DNA from: Symbiodinium natans
Taxonomy: Eukaryota > Sar > Dinophyceae > Suessiales > Symbiodiniaceae
NCBI GenBank assembly: GCA_905221605.1
Contig: CAJNDS010002324.1
Location: forward strand, 62,501-126,500
DNA length: 64,000 nt
Direction: 5' to 3'
In this document: in pieces, positions 54,491 through 64,000 of the stretch
How positions within the stretch are numbered: position 1 is the stretch's first letter
How the letters are laid out: each line of letters starts with the position of its first letter
Program-made: the position numbers and the translations under genes
The notes under the pieces: model-generated
The model's input: only the letters and a program-made list of their open reading frames with translations
Databases searched by the model: none
Told to the model about the DNA's origin: nothing

Positions 54491-56429
54491 AGGGTTTGGG
54501 GTGTAGGGTTTAGGGTTTAGGGTTTAGGGTTTAGGGTTTAGGGCTTAGGGTTTAGGGTGTAGGGTTTAGGGTCTGCCCATTTCTATGCACTCCCTCAAGC
54601 TTTCTCAAGGTTGGCGATTTGGTTTTAAGATGCCCCTCTTCAAAGACTTCCCCTCACCTCCGCCAATCGAAGTAGCTGAAAGCTACTGATTGTTAAGCTT
54701 AACTCCTTCTAAAAACTCCAGACGCTGCCTAGGCAGCCGCGCCCATGGTTGCCCGAACTCAGGGCATATCCAGCCTTGCAGAGACAAGCCCCTGGAACCC
54801 ACGAAGTGACAGCCCCAAGAACTCCGAAGCTCTAAACCATGCTGCCCTAGATCAGCATTCCCCCCCCCCCCCCCCCCCCCCCCCCCAAAGGGTTTAGGGT
54901 TTAGGGTTCGGGGGTCAGGGTAAAAGGTTTAGGGCAACACCCCACAAGAAGCTGCACAACGTTTTAAAGAAACACTCACGCGCAATGCTGAACTGCTGTC
55001 CGCTTCACCCTACTGAAGCCGCTGCCCGAAGCCCGATGAAATCCCAAACCCTAAGCTCCGAACTCTTTCTCCGAAAAAGCACCAAAAAAGCATCACCCAA
55101 ATCGAACCGACAGCTTCATCAAGAGATGCAATGTAAGTGTATGTAAGAATTTAAACTTACCAAGGACTATGACTATGACATACTATGACTATGATGAGAT
55201 GATGCTGATGTTCACGACTTTGGTCGAACGAACGATGATAGCACGCTTGAGGACAGCTAAATAATTTGATGTCTCTTCAAGTTCCTCGAGATTAAGAACA
55301 ACAGAAAGGCACAGGCTTCGGTCTTGAGAGAGCTTAAGGGATTTAGGGTTTAGGGTTTAGGGTTTAGGGTTTAGGGATTTCAGTAGCTTAAAGGTTGTAA
55401 GGTTCGGCATTTGCTGGAGCCCTGGCCAGTAGAGGGTTTAGTGTTTCGGGTCACCTACTTGGGAGGTTTAGGGTTGTGGAATTCTATGGGAAATTGCGCC
55501 TAAAACGACTAACACTGTAGATGCCCGCGAAACCGCATCACACCGCCCATTTTTCAAACTCCAACAACCTTCAAAAACCTAGCCATGAACCCTAGATCCT
55601 AAACCCTAAACCCTAAACCTCCCCCAAAAAAGGGGGGTAAGTAATTTACAGCATTGAAATCATTGAAAAGCATCCTCGAACAAATGCTCATGACTCAACC
55701 CAGATCGCCGGGGCAGGCCCCGCCTATGGCTGCGCTGTCCCATCCGGCCTTGCGGCTCAACATCCCCAATTCCCTAAACCCTAAACCCTAAGAGAACCCT
55801 TAAACCTTAGAGCAACCCGTACAGCTGTGAAACCAAGGTTCTTGGAGTGACAGTCCTGGCCACATCCTCAAACCTTTCTAATGGTACTTTCAAGACTTGC
55901 CTGCTAACCTTAAACCCTAAACCCTAAACCCTAAACCCTGCAGCTCTTCACACACACACACACGAGGGCAATCTGCCTGAAACTGCCCGCCCATCGCAGT
56001 TTTCAGCGTCCCGCCCCCCCCCCCCCCCCCCCCCCCCGTCCCTTTCCCCGAAAAACGCAAACATCGAAACTTGCCTTGAAGACCGAGAGCACACACACAT
56101 ATACAAAAAATAATATGTAGGAAAAAACATATATATATATACGCACATAGAAACATATCCTGCCTACACCAGGTGCAGCGACAGGGAAAGTTCGAGATTT
56201 TGTGGACCTTGCTTGTAGTTCCGGCATCCCGAAAACCTAAATTCCCAAGATCCAAGGACCAGGGTTTAGGGTTTAGGGTTAACCTTAGCATCCCAAGGAG
56301 CCCATTTAAGGGGGCTGGACGCCGGACCCTCTGGTCCCTCTGAAAGAATAGTTTTTAAAGATGATCCTCCCTCCTAAACCCAACAAGGCAAAATACAAAA
56401 TGTCCTTAGGGCCTACCTAACCTTGTAGC
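54491..56429. other. Gene-poor region with poly-C and telomere-like runs
   Basis: TTTAGGG at 54,500-54,570 and 55,338-55,378, poly-C at ~54,859-54,885 and ~56,013-56,037, CA repeat at ~55,950, TA run at ~56,130-56,141. No gene. Confidence 0.6.
56013..56037. repeat. Poly-C tract
   Basis: About 25 C, among the longest homopolymers in the window. A similar one lies at 54,859-54,885. Confidence 0.9.
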
Positions 56430-59400
56430 AAATCCTCAGGCCCTAAACCCTATAAACGTTTACATCGTCCTAAGCCCTACCGCCGAATCAACAAAACAAA
56501 CAAACCCTGCTGCCCTAAACCCTCAAGCCTTAAACTGCTCCCCCAATGAAGCCCCCAATCCTAAACCGAGAGCCGTAAACTCCGAATGTGAAACCCCAAC
56601 CCCCAATCTGTAACCCACAAGAACCGTACGAACAGGGTTTAGAGGTTTAGAAGGTTTAGGGTTTAGGGTTTAGGGGTTCAGCAGGTCTAGGGCTTATAGG
56701 GTTTTAAGGGTTTATAGAGGGTTTAGGGGTTTAGGAGGTTTAGAAGGTTTAGGGTTCAGGGGGTTTAGGGGTTTAGAGGGTTTAGGGGGTTTATGGGTTT
56801 AGGGGGTTTAGAGGGTTCAGAGGGCTCAGGGGTTTAGAGGGTTAGTGGGGTTTAGAGGGTTTAGAAGGTTCAGGGTTTAGGGGGTTTCAGAGGGTTTGTG
56901 GGATTTGGAGAATTTGTAGGATTTGGAGGGTCTAGGGGTTTAGAGAGTTTAGAGAGTTTAGAGGGCTTAGAGGGTTTGTAGGGTTCAGGGGTTAGGGTGC
57001 AAGGCGACACCCCGAGAGCTGCTTCAAACCTGACCGAGCCGAAGCACTGTCAAGGAGGGGCCGTGTTGAGGCATCGCGACCTCGCCGCCATGACTGCCAC
57101 GACCTCGCCATGACTAAACCCTAAACCCTAAACCCTAAACCCTAAGCCCTAAACCCTAAACCCTAAACCCCAAACCCCAAACCCTAAACCCTTGACCCTT
57201 GAGCCTGAAGCTGAATTTGAAGCGTTGAGGGTTTTGAGCCTCTTGGGATTTCAAGGGCTTGGGGTCGCAGGATTCGTCTCAGGCTCTCGCGGAATAGGAG
57301 GCTTCGGAAAGGGCTGAAGGACCCGGGGCGCGCCGAAGGTTCGTGACCTTTACGGTTTCGTTGGGCTCAGGGTTTACATGGGTGGCGGTCAAAATCATCC
57401 CTTTTGGGGCACCCTAAATATTGGGTGCCGTATTGTAGTCGGGATCCAAAAAGGGGACCATAATTTTGACAGCCACCCACATGTAGGGGAGGGTTTCATC
57501 GGCTTCAGGATCTCATTTAGCGAAGGGGGCCTGGTGCCTTGCGAAGGGGTTGCCGGGGTTGCACCGGGATCCCCCATCACTGAGACCGCCCCAGCTTGAG
57601 CTATGAGAGCTCATCCGCAAAAGCCTCTCTGGACTCTTGACTACAAACCCAAACCCTCCTTAACCCACAAGAAAGCCCTAAACCCTGAACACCTCCCCCC
57701 CCCCCTGTAGGTTTCGGGTTTAGGGTTTGGGGTGTTTAGGGTTGAGGTTTGATAAGCCCAATCAACCTTATGTCGAAGCCCTACAACCGAAACAACAACA
57801 ATAAGAAAGCTTGCCGCTCTAAGCCCAAGCCCTCATGAACACCGCAGTCCTAAACCAAAAGCTGGAAAGCCCAGATTCGAACCCCCACTCCCAATCAACA
57901 ACCAGAAAAAAACCACACAAATTTTCCAAAGAAACACTCAGCCATTCACGTCGAGCTTGAGACTTGCGCACAACTCTTAACCTTGCTGTCCTAACCCGCG
58001 GCCCCGTCCCCAAACCCCAAATATGCCCCACAAAACCCGCACGAGGCTTCAAACTCACGCTGAACCGCCCTAATCTTAGCCCCAATGAAGCTGCGAAACC
58101 CCTTGAAACCCCAAACACTGAACTCCGAACTGGAAGGCCAAGGACTTTCATGAGAAGGTATTGATTGCGAGGATCGAAAGAAACAGCGAAAATCGCAAGT
58201 TTGATGAGCGACAAGCTGCACAAAGGAACACCTTTGATGTATCTTCAAGTCAAGTTCCTCGTGGGCAGAACAAAGATTATGAACAGCAGAAGGGAAATTC
58301 CGCAGGCTTCGATCTGGAGAGGGCTTAAGGGATTTGATTGTAAGTTTTAAGGGTTGCGGCTGAGAGCAGGGGGGGGGGAATTTCATTGAACTACGGTGTG
58401 CCCTCAAAGCGGCAAACCTGAACTCCAACAAATGCATTGGCATAACCATAGCCTGGAGTCCCAACACTCCGTGGAGCTCTTTGGTTATGACGGTTATGAG
58501 GGTTTAGGGTTTTCGGGGGTGGGTTAGGCCAGGGACGCTCTTGAAAACGGGCGTAACAGAACGATCCGGACATCCAAAGCGTGCACCAACCTAATGGCTG
58601 GCCTCGATACCGCGCCATCCCGAACCCTTAAGCAACCGATTCAGGAGACTTGCCTTGAACGAACTAGATACAACAAAGTGTATGCTAATGCAAGATCATT
58701 TATATATATATATATATGCATGTCTATATTTATATCCCCTGATCCCTTGAGCGAGCGCCAGACCTGAAACCCTACAACCTTCAAAAAAAGTCACCGCATC
58801 TTCGAAGACCGGAAACGCTTTCTCAACCCAGATGGCCTGGGCAGGCGCCCCGCCCGTGGCTGCGCTGTGCTAGGCATCCAGCCTGGGAGCAAAACAAATT
58901 TCGGGGGTTTAGGGTTTGGGGTTTAGGGTTTCGGGTTTAGGGCTAACATGTTCATGCCTTCCTTCAATGCTGCAAAGCAGGCCTTTAGATACGAACAGCC
59001 CTAACGCCGAACAATCACGAAGACACCCATCACAATGTTCAGGAAAGGCCCCCCTCACCCTTCCACTCCACCCGAAGGAAACCCACCCCCAGAGACAGCT
59101 CAAGCCTAATCCCACTGCAGCATGATGTTCAGGCTGCCTTAGTCACGGAGAGTCCCTTTCGAATCCTTGCGCCTTCAACCCCTCGCGCCTTGAACCCCTC
59201 AAGAACCCAAGCCAGAAGCTTTCCTGAACCACATGAACCCTAAACCTTCCCGTCCGAAGCCGCAACACCTTGAACCATGCCTTCATGAAGCCCCCTTTGT
59301 GAAAGCCCAAGCAAACCCCGAACAACATCCCTAAACTCCGGAACCCGAAGCCCCAAAAAGGCCTGCAGCCAGTTCTGAAACCCACAAGCCATTCAAAAGA

Positions 59401-61168
59401 CCCTACTTGGAGCTTCATCGGTAAGTCTAAGACTTATTTGGTCGCCCAGTAGCCATATGATCATCGGGCCACACTTTTCCTTTTTCATTTGGGCTACCAA
59501 GCCTTGTAGGGTGTCATGTCTTATGACCCGACTTATGGCCCTACTCTCAAGTACCCGAAGGCCCTAAGGATCCTAAACCCCTTAAAAACCCTCCCTAAAC
59601 CCTCAACTTAACCCTGAAACTCTACCTGAAAGTATCCAATGAAGCCCCAAGCAAGGCGCCTTCGGGCTCGCCCTTTACCAGGTGAGCGCAAGGGGCCGGA
59701 CCTGGAGTTGAACGGATGGGGAGCGGGGGAAGGGTTAGGGTGTAGAGCGTAGAGGGTTTACAGGGTTTCTCTAGGGCTTATGGGGTTTGTAGGGCGTTTT
59801 CAAGGCAGCGTTGTAAGCGCTCAGGCAGGTCAGGGAGTTGAGGGCGTTGAGGGGTTCGGGAGTTCAGGCCTGCATTTGGGGCTTCGCGGGCTTGCAAGTC
59901 GACCACTCTAGAAGTTGCTTCGGAGAATGGTCGTTGATAGGCGGGGATCGGGATGTGGGGTCATTGCCTCCTCTAGCACCCGGCCCCCCTAAAACCTGGA
60001 AGCCCCGACGCGTGTCCTGAGAAGCTTCCGCTTCTATGCCACTACCCCTAAACATGAAACCCTAAACCCCCTTAGTGCCCCTAAACATGAACCCCTAACT
60101 ACTACCCCTAAGTCCCAAAAGTTCTTGTTGGGCTCGTGGGGCCGCTTCGGAAACCCCAGAAAGGGCTTCGCTTTATGGAGCTTGGGGGCTCTCACGATCT
60201 TGCGACGCCGCGCAGCTCCCCTGGTAGCCGAAACCCTAAAGAGTGTACCCTAAAAACCCTGTACCCTAAGCCCGAAATCCCAAAGACTAACCCTAAACCC
60301 TGTGCCCTACACCCACTGGCAACAGTTGGCTCCAAAACTCTGACCGCCGCGAGCGCCGCCGATGAGCACCCGAGGGCCACGCGAGCGACGCCAATCCCGA
60401 GAGCATCCATTGAGCATCCCGAGAGCATCCATTGAACGGGTTAATGGTTCTACTTGGAGGTTCATGGTGCTCACTAACCAATGTTAACTGTACTTATAAC
60501 TGTACTTATATGCATAATGGGGGCAGTTGAGGGGCTTACGAGTGGGTTATAAGTACAGTTCTAAGTTTAGGGGGCTTAGAGGGTTTGTAGGATTTAGAGG
60601 GTTTAGAGGGTTTGGGGGTTTAGAGGTTTAGGGGGGTTTAGAAGGTTTAGGGTTTAGGGGTTTAGGGCTTAGGGGCTTAGAGGGTTGAGCGGGTTTAGAG
60701 GGCTTAGAATTTAGGAGGTTCAGAAGGTTTAGAGGGTTTAGGGGGTTTAGATGGGTCAGAGGGTTTAGGGGTTTACAAGGTTTAGGGTTTAGGGGTTCAG
60801 AGGGTTTAGGGTTTATAGGGTTTAAAGGGTTTAGAGGGTTTAGGGGTTTAGGGGGTTTAGAAGGTTTTGGGTTCAGGGGGTTTAGGGGTTTAGAGGGTTT
60901 AGTGGGTTTAGGGGGTTTATGGGTTTAGAGGGTTTAGAGGGTTCAGAGGGTGCATGGGGTTTAGAGGGTTTGCAGAGTTTAGAGGGTTTGGAGGGTTTGG
61001 GGGTTTAGCGGCTTTAGAAGGTCTAGGGCGTAGGGGTTGAGGGCTTAGGGCTTTAGGGGGTTTAGGGGGTTTGGAGGGTTTAGGGGGTTTTAGAGGGTTT
61101 GCGGGATTTAGAGGGTTTATAGGATTTAGAGGGTTTAGGGGGTTTAAAGGGGGCCGAAGGTTCGCGAT
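56430..61168. other. Near-complete direct copy of block X
   Basis: Aligns with ~395-5,340 over nearly its full length, same orientation, with small indels. Includes variant arrays at 56,636-57,000 and 60,560-61,150, and a CCCTAAA array at 57,116-57,195. A short GC-rich insertion at ~60,343-60,432 (GAGCATCC repeated) is absent from 4,355. Noncoding. Confidence 0.75.
60560..61150 (+). repeat. Degenerate telomere-variant array
   Basis: TTTAGAGGG/TTTAGGGGG units, paralogue of 4,470-5,060 with added units near 60,610-60,690. Confidence 0.85.
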
Positions 61169-61352
61169 GGTTAGGGTTTAGGGTTTAGGGTTTAGGGTTT
61201 AGGGTTTAGGGTTTAGGGTTTAGGGTTTAGGGTTTAGGGTTTAGGGTTTAGGGTTTAGGGTTTAGGGTTTAGGGTTTAGGGTTTAGGGTTTAGGGTTTAG
61301 GGTTTAGGGTTTAGGGTTTAGGGTTTAGGGTTTAGGGTTTAGGGTTTAGGGT
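61169..61352 (+). repeat. Longest perfect (TTTAGGG)n array
   Basis: About 26 uninterrupted units. At the matching place near 5,340 only about two units exist, so this array expanded after duplication. Confidence 0.95.
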
Positions 61353-61720
61353 TTTTAGGCTTCAGGATTTCATTTAGGGAAGAGGGTTGACCTGTGAAGG
61401 GGTTGCCGGGTTGCACCGGGAGCCCCCACCACCGAGATGGCCCAAGCTTAAGCTATGAGAGCTCGACCAAACCCTCCTTAACCCACAAAAAAGGCCTCAA
61501 CGCCCTAAACCCTGAACCCCCCCCCCCCCCCCCCAAAAAAAAAAAAAACAGCCCTAAACCTCCAAACCCTGAGCCCTGGAGCAAACAAAAGATGCTGAAG
61601 CCTTCTGTCCCCGAGCGGAAGGATGGACAGAGGCAGTTCGGGCACACCCTAAGCCCCAAACCCCAAACCCCAAACCCTAAACCCTGAACGCTAAACCCTA
61701 AACCCTAAACCCTAAACCCT
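61353..61720. other. Spacer copy
   Basis: Paralogue of 5,360-5,761 with a C-run and A-run (61,517-61,550) and short CCCCAAA/CCCTAAA units. No gene. Confidence 0.6.
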
Positions 61721-62009
61721 GCAAGGCTCGGCCCCGGGCTTCGCAATCCAACGTGCTGGTCACAAGCCTGCCTCGGTGTGGAAGATTGGGGTGCTTTTAG
61801 GCCTGCATGTTTTAGGGATCGTCGGCTGTTTTCTGGGCATGAAGCAGTAGACATTGCAAACTCTGCAGTCGTTTTGGGTCGCAGGAAAACATGGCGAGAG
61901 CTGAGATCGAGCCCCGACACGTTGTTTCGGCATCCTCGCGCCAGAATTCTCACAACAGAAGCTAGAGTGCCAGAGCACCCAAGCCGGTGGGCCAATTGCA
62001 ACCGCCACG

Positions 62010-62234
62010 CTACAGTACATACAGCACGTTGTGTTTCTTGCGCATGTTTTTTCTCGAATAAAGTGTACTGTCCTGAACACATTGTACGATATACTTGCAT
62101 GAGACATCGGCCATGTCTTTGATTGCCGTAGGCTCACCTGAAAAGTTGGTTAACAAAGATTTCGCCTCATGCGGCTCAAAGAGTTCGCCCGGCGCATGTT
62201 CTGCACCAGGAAACAACGTGACATTGTCACGCAT
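62010..62234 (-). CDS. Candidate exon, unknown protein (74 aa)
   Basis: Same frame as 6,060-6,260 with eight extra residues (PGAEHAPG) after MRDNVTLF. Otherwise two or three substitutions. Family not recognised. Confidence 0.25.
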   Translation of the reverse strand: MRDNVTLFPGAEHAPGELFEPHEAKSLLTNFSGEPTAIKDMADVSCKYIVQCVQDSTLYSRKNMRKKHNVLYVL

Positions 62235-62369
62235 GCCCCTTGCCGGAGCTTGTGTGCATGGGGGGCTGCGAGGGCTCAGTATGGAGCCATGGGGTCTTAC
62301 CAAGTGAGATGCTTAAGGCGTGGAGGCTCTGAGGCTGTTGGGGTGTTTGGGCTAAGCCCTTGCAGGTGC

Positions 62370-62600
62370 TCAAGCAGCACCGGTGGAGACCCTGGAGGGC
62401 TTGGCCCTGGATTTCCAGGTGCTCCGCCCCCCATTCTTCTTCAAACCCTGAGCTTTGCCCTTCTTGGCTGGAGGCAACTTCGACTCAAGGTCGACAGGAT
62501 TCGAGCTCTCCTCGCTGCTCCATGCAGGAGCAGGACGGTCCTCCGCGATGGTCAATGGCAACTTCAGAGACGCAGACCTCAGGAGGACTTTCTTTCTCAC
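62370..62600 (-). CDS. Candidate exon, Lys/Ser-rich unknown protein
   Basis: Paralogue of 6,313-6,564, starting KKVLLRSASLKLPLTIAED. Changes relative to the first copy include both silent and replacement sites, so selection cannot be judged by eye. Confidence 0.25.
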   Translation of the reverse strand: MRKKVLLRSASLKLPLTIAEDRPAPAWSSEESSNPVDLESKLPPAKKGKAQGLKKNGGRSTWKSRAKPSRVSTGAA

Positions 62601-62798
62601 TGCCGCACCACACCATCAACCATCACAGCAGCCTCCATCACAGCAGTCGAACGGGATAAGAAACCTCGCCTCTCCCAACATCCCCAGCCTGCGAGATCAC
62701 ACAGCATCACAGCACCCCGGCCTCATTTGAAGGTCCTGGCGAACCAGGCGCACTTTGCCATGCTTCCTCCTCCAAGAAGGGACAATGAGGACACAACA

Positions 62799-63167
62799 TC
62801 AAGAAGTGCCAGCTGTCTGCAACGGCATGTACACGTCTACACAGATGTATTTCTCAGGTTGCGAAGGGAGGTGCCACGCGACAGCAAGACAAAACAATTC
62901 TGGGAGGTCGGGGGATGCTCTTCGGGCCCACGCACGCGCCTTTGTGTCGACAGCTTCGGCGCTGTCAATCACCAAAATCCCAACGTCCAACATGTCCGTG
63001 GAGATGGCCGGAGGCTCCTCTGCCTTAAGTGCACGTTGTGGTTGGACCACTCTGAACATATGACTCATATGACGCCTTCCAACATTCACTTTGTTGTTCT
63101 GGTTGGCCCAGGCACGGATTCTGAGCCCATGAGGTTCGGCTCCGGGGCTCCGGGAAGCTCCTCTCAT
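62799..63167 (-). CDS. Candidate coding frame, unknown (122 aa)
   Basis: The frame includes RALKAEEPPAISTDMLDVGI and LPELFCLAVAWHLPSQPEK, protein-like in composition. The ~230-bp part after RALK is absent from the first copy, where the frame (6,655-6,885) continues with other text. A GC dinucleotide follows CTTAAG at the junction. Could be an exon lost from copy one or a retained intron. Confidence 0.28.
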   Translation of the reverse strand: MRGASRSPGAEPHGLRIRAWANQNNKVNVGRRHMSHMFRVVQPQRALKAEEPPAISTDMLDVGILVIDSAEAVDTKARAWARRASPDLPELFCLAVAWHLPSQPEKYICVDVYMPLQTAGTS

Positions 63168-63759
63168 GGACCCGGCTGCCGTCTTATAAGACTCGAAGGT
63201 GTATGACTCAGGGGCCGTTCCAAGGTGCGAAGCTTTGGGCGCTTCTTGAGACGGGAACGTCTATCCCCAACATGGAATGAGCATCCTGGTCCGGATTTTA
63301 CTATACTACACTTCAATTACTCTTCGGAGATACTTGCACTTTTGTGCACGGCCTTTCTCGCTTGCCGTCGCTCGCCTTGTCAGTGAACATCGGGGGGCGT
63401 GAAAGAAACTCATGCGGCCATGTCGTGTCGCACGCTTTCGGGCGCGTGCGCTGGCACTCTGGGCGTCTGAGGGCTTTGATCATGATCAGGAACTGGTAGA
63501 CGCAATCAGCTTTTCTAATGTCTGCCCCTACTACACTAGAAATAGGTTGCCCTTCCTCCTTCGGCACTCTGCAGGAGCATCTAGGGTTGGGCACTACAGG
63601 GAAACGCGACTGCTGTTCGAGTCGGTTTCTCACTCCGGACGTAGCCGAAGGAAACAATCGCATAAATCGATCTCATGAGCTGCACCGCTGGCATCTCTGT
63701 ACTTCTGTGCTCGGGACGCTGCTCAGCTGGCAAGCCTATGCAACACTGCTTCTGCTAGC

Positions 63760-63951
63760 TCATGGTGCGGGCATGGATGCTGTGGTCAGCGCATGCTGGT
63801 CACTGGACACGGAAATCGCAGGGGGACTGCGAGTCCTCGTACTTAGACCGTCAGTCATTGCCGGGAATTTCGGTGGGATCTCTGCGTGTCCACGCATGAG
63901 GGCGCGACAACCTTTGGCGATGTTCTCTACACTCAAACTCAACTTTACCAT
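63760..63951 (-). CDS. Candidate exon or small ORF, unknown
   Basis: Paralogue of 7,465-7,665: identical MVKLSLSVENIAKGCRALM start, diverging after ISVS. Confidence 0.22.
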   Translation of the reverse strand: MVKLSLSVENIAKGCRALMRGHAEIPPKFPAMTDGLSTRTRSPPAISVSSDQHALTTASMPAP

Positions 63952-63956
63952 GTGTA

Positions 63957-64000
63957 TAGATAAAAAGATAGATAGATTAATGGATTATAGATAGATGGAT
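63957..64000. repeat. GATA/GATG microsatellite at window end
   Basis: Continuation of the block X alignment. Paralogue of 7,680-7,735, cut by the window edge. Confidence 0.85.

Larger units (their letters stand above)
61721..63956 (-). other. Second copy of the candidate-exon segment
   Basis: Paralogue of 5,762-7,679 with three extra pieces: ~24 bp near 62,193, ~94 bp at ~62,272-62,365 and ~230 bp at ~62,787-63,022. A 345-codon plus-strand frame crosses it but is broken in the first copy, so I do not call it. Confidence 0.45.

Noticed and set aside
62169-63206. 345-codon plus-strand frame
   Set aside because: Broken by frame changes in the duplicate at 6.2-6.9 kb; composition is Arg/Ser/Pro-rich and no domain is visible.
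1-64000. Dinoflagellate spliced-leader sequence as genes or relics
   Set aside because: Scanned for the TTTTGGCTCAAG core on both strands by eye; only partial TTTTGGCT words (51,874; 53,088) without the rest.

Overview
The window looks like nuclear DNA of a dinoflagellate, most likely a Symbiodiniaceae-type alga. Four lines of evidence support this. (1) Telomere-type TTTAGGG repeats and many degenerate forms are scattered throughout. (2) Three paralogous genes encode a ubiquitin-like N-terminus (MLR-V-QMSGE, then PPRFRQRLLL) joined to ankyrin repeats, an architecture I recognise from Symbiodiniaceae. (3) Reading frames can be joined only with GC-AG, GA-AG and GT-AG introns that have AG|G at both ends, which is typical of this group. 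(4) Genes are sparse and all supported ones lie on the minus strand. No rRNA, tRNA, CRISPR or spliced-leader RNA gene was recognised. Position 1 reads GGGTTTAGGG on the top strand. A true left chromosome end would read CCCTAAA, so these are interstitial or subtelomere-like arrays rather than a capped end.

Layout. 1-7,735 is a noncoding block, here called X, with telomere-like arrays. It is repeated almost completely at 56,430-64,000 and partly at 42,884-47,820 and 36,440-36,900. 8,173-13,334 is a minus-strand gene island: a four-exon multi-pass membrane protein with XK-related-like features, a second membrane-protein exon, and a secreted or membrane-targeted ankyrin protein built from near-identical 102-bp units. 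13,790-15,370, 27,230-29,660, 33,930-36,420 and 36,900-39,290 are copies of another module mosaic (SD2). 16,457-27,230 is a compositionally foreign island bounded by 27-bp inverted repeats. It holds a 3-kb AT-rich satellite whose units switch orientation around ~17,720, three copies of a 1.35-kb pyrimidine-rich repeat, two foldback elements, and an inverted tail of the same repeat family.

Ankyrin genes A (32,161-33,595) and B (40,117-42,450) sit in a ~4-5 kb segmental duplication. Copy A carries an extra ~1.6 kb with terminal direct repeats upstream of its 3' flank. Gene C (48,262-50,889) appears to be an in-frame fusion of two tandem ankyrin genes, giving ANK-UBL-ANK. All three share a 27-nt microexon followed by a GA-AG intron. 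50,900-56,430 is gene-poor and telomere-like, with one short foldback element.

The ankyrin proteins are probably interaction scaffolds; nothing in the sequence gives their partners. Splice models were derived by hand from frame, protein continuity and paralogue comparison, and have no transcript support here. The strongest novelties are the mirror-oriented satellite inside an inverted-repeat-bounded island, introns that look like intronised ankyrin codons, the ANK-UBL-ANK fusion, and locally homogenised patches of different telomere-repeat variants.
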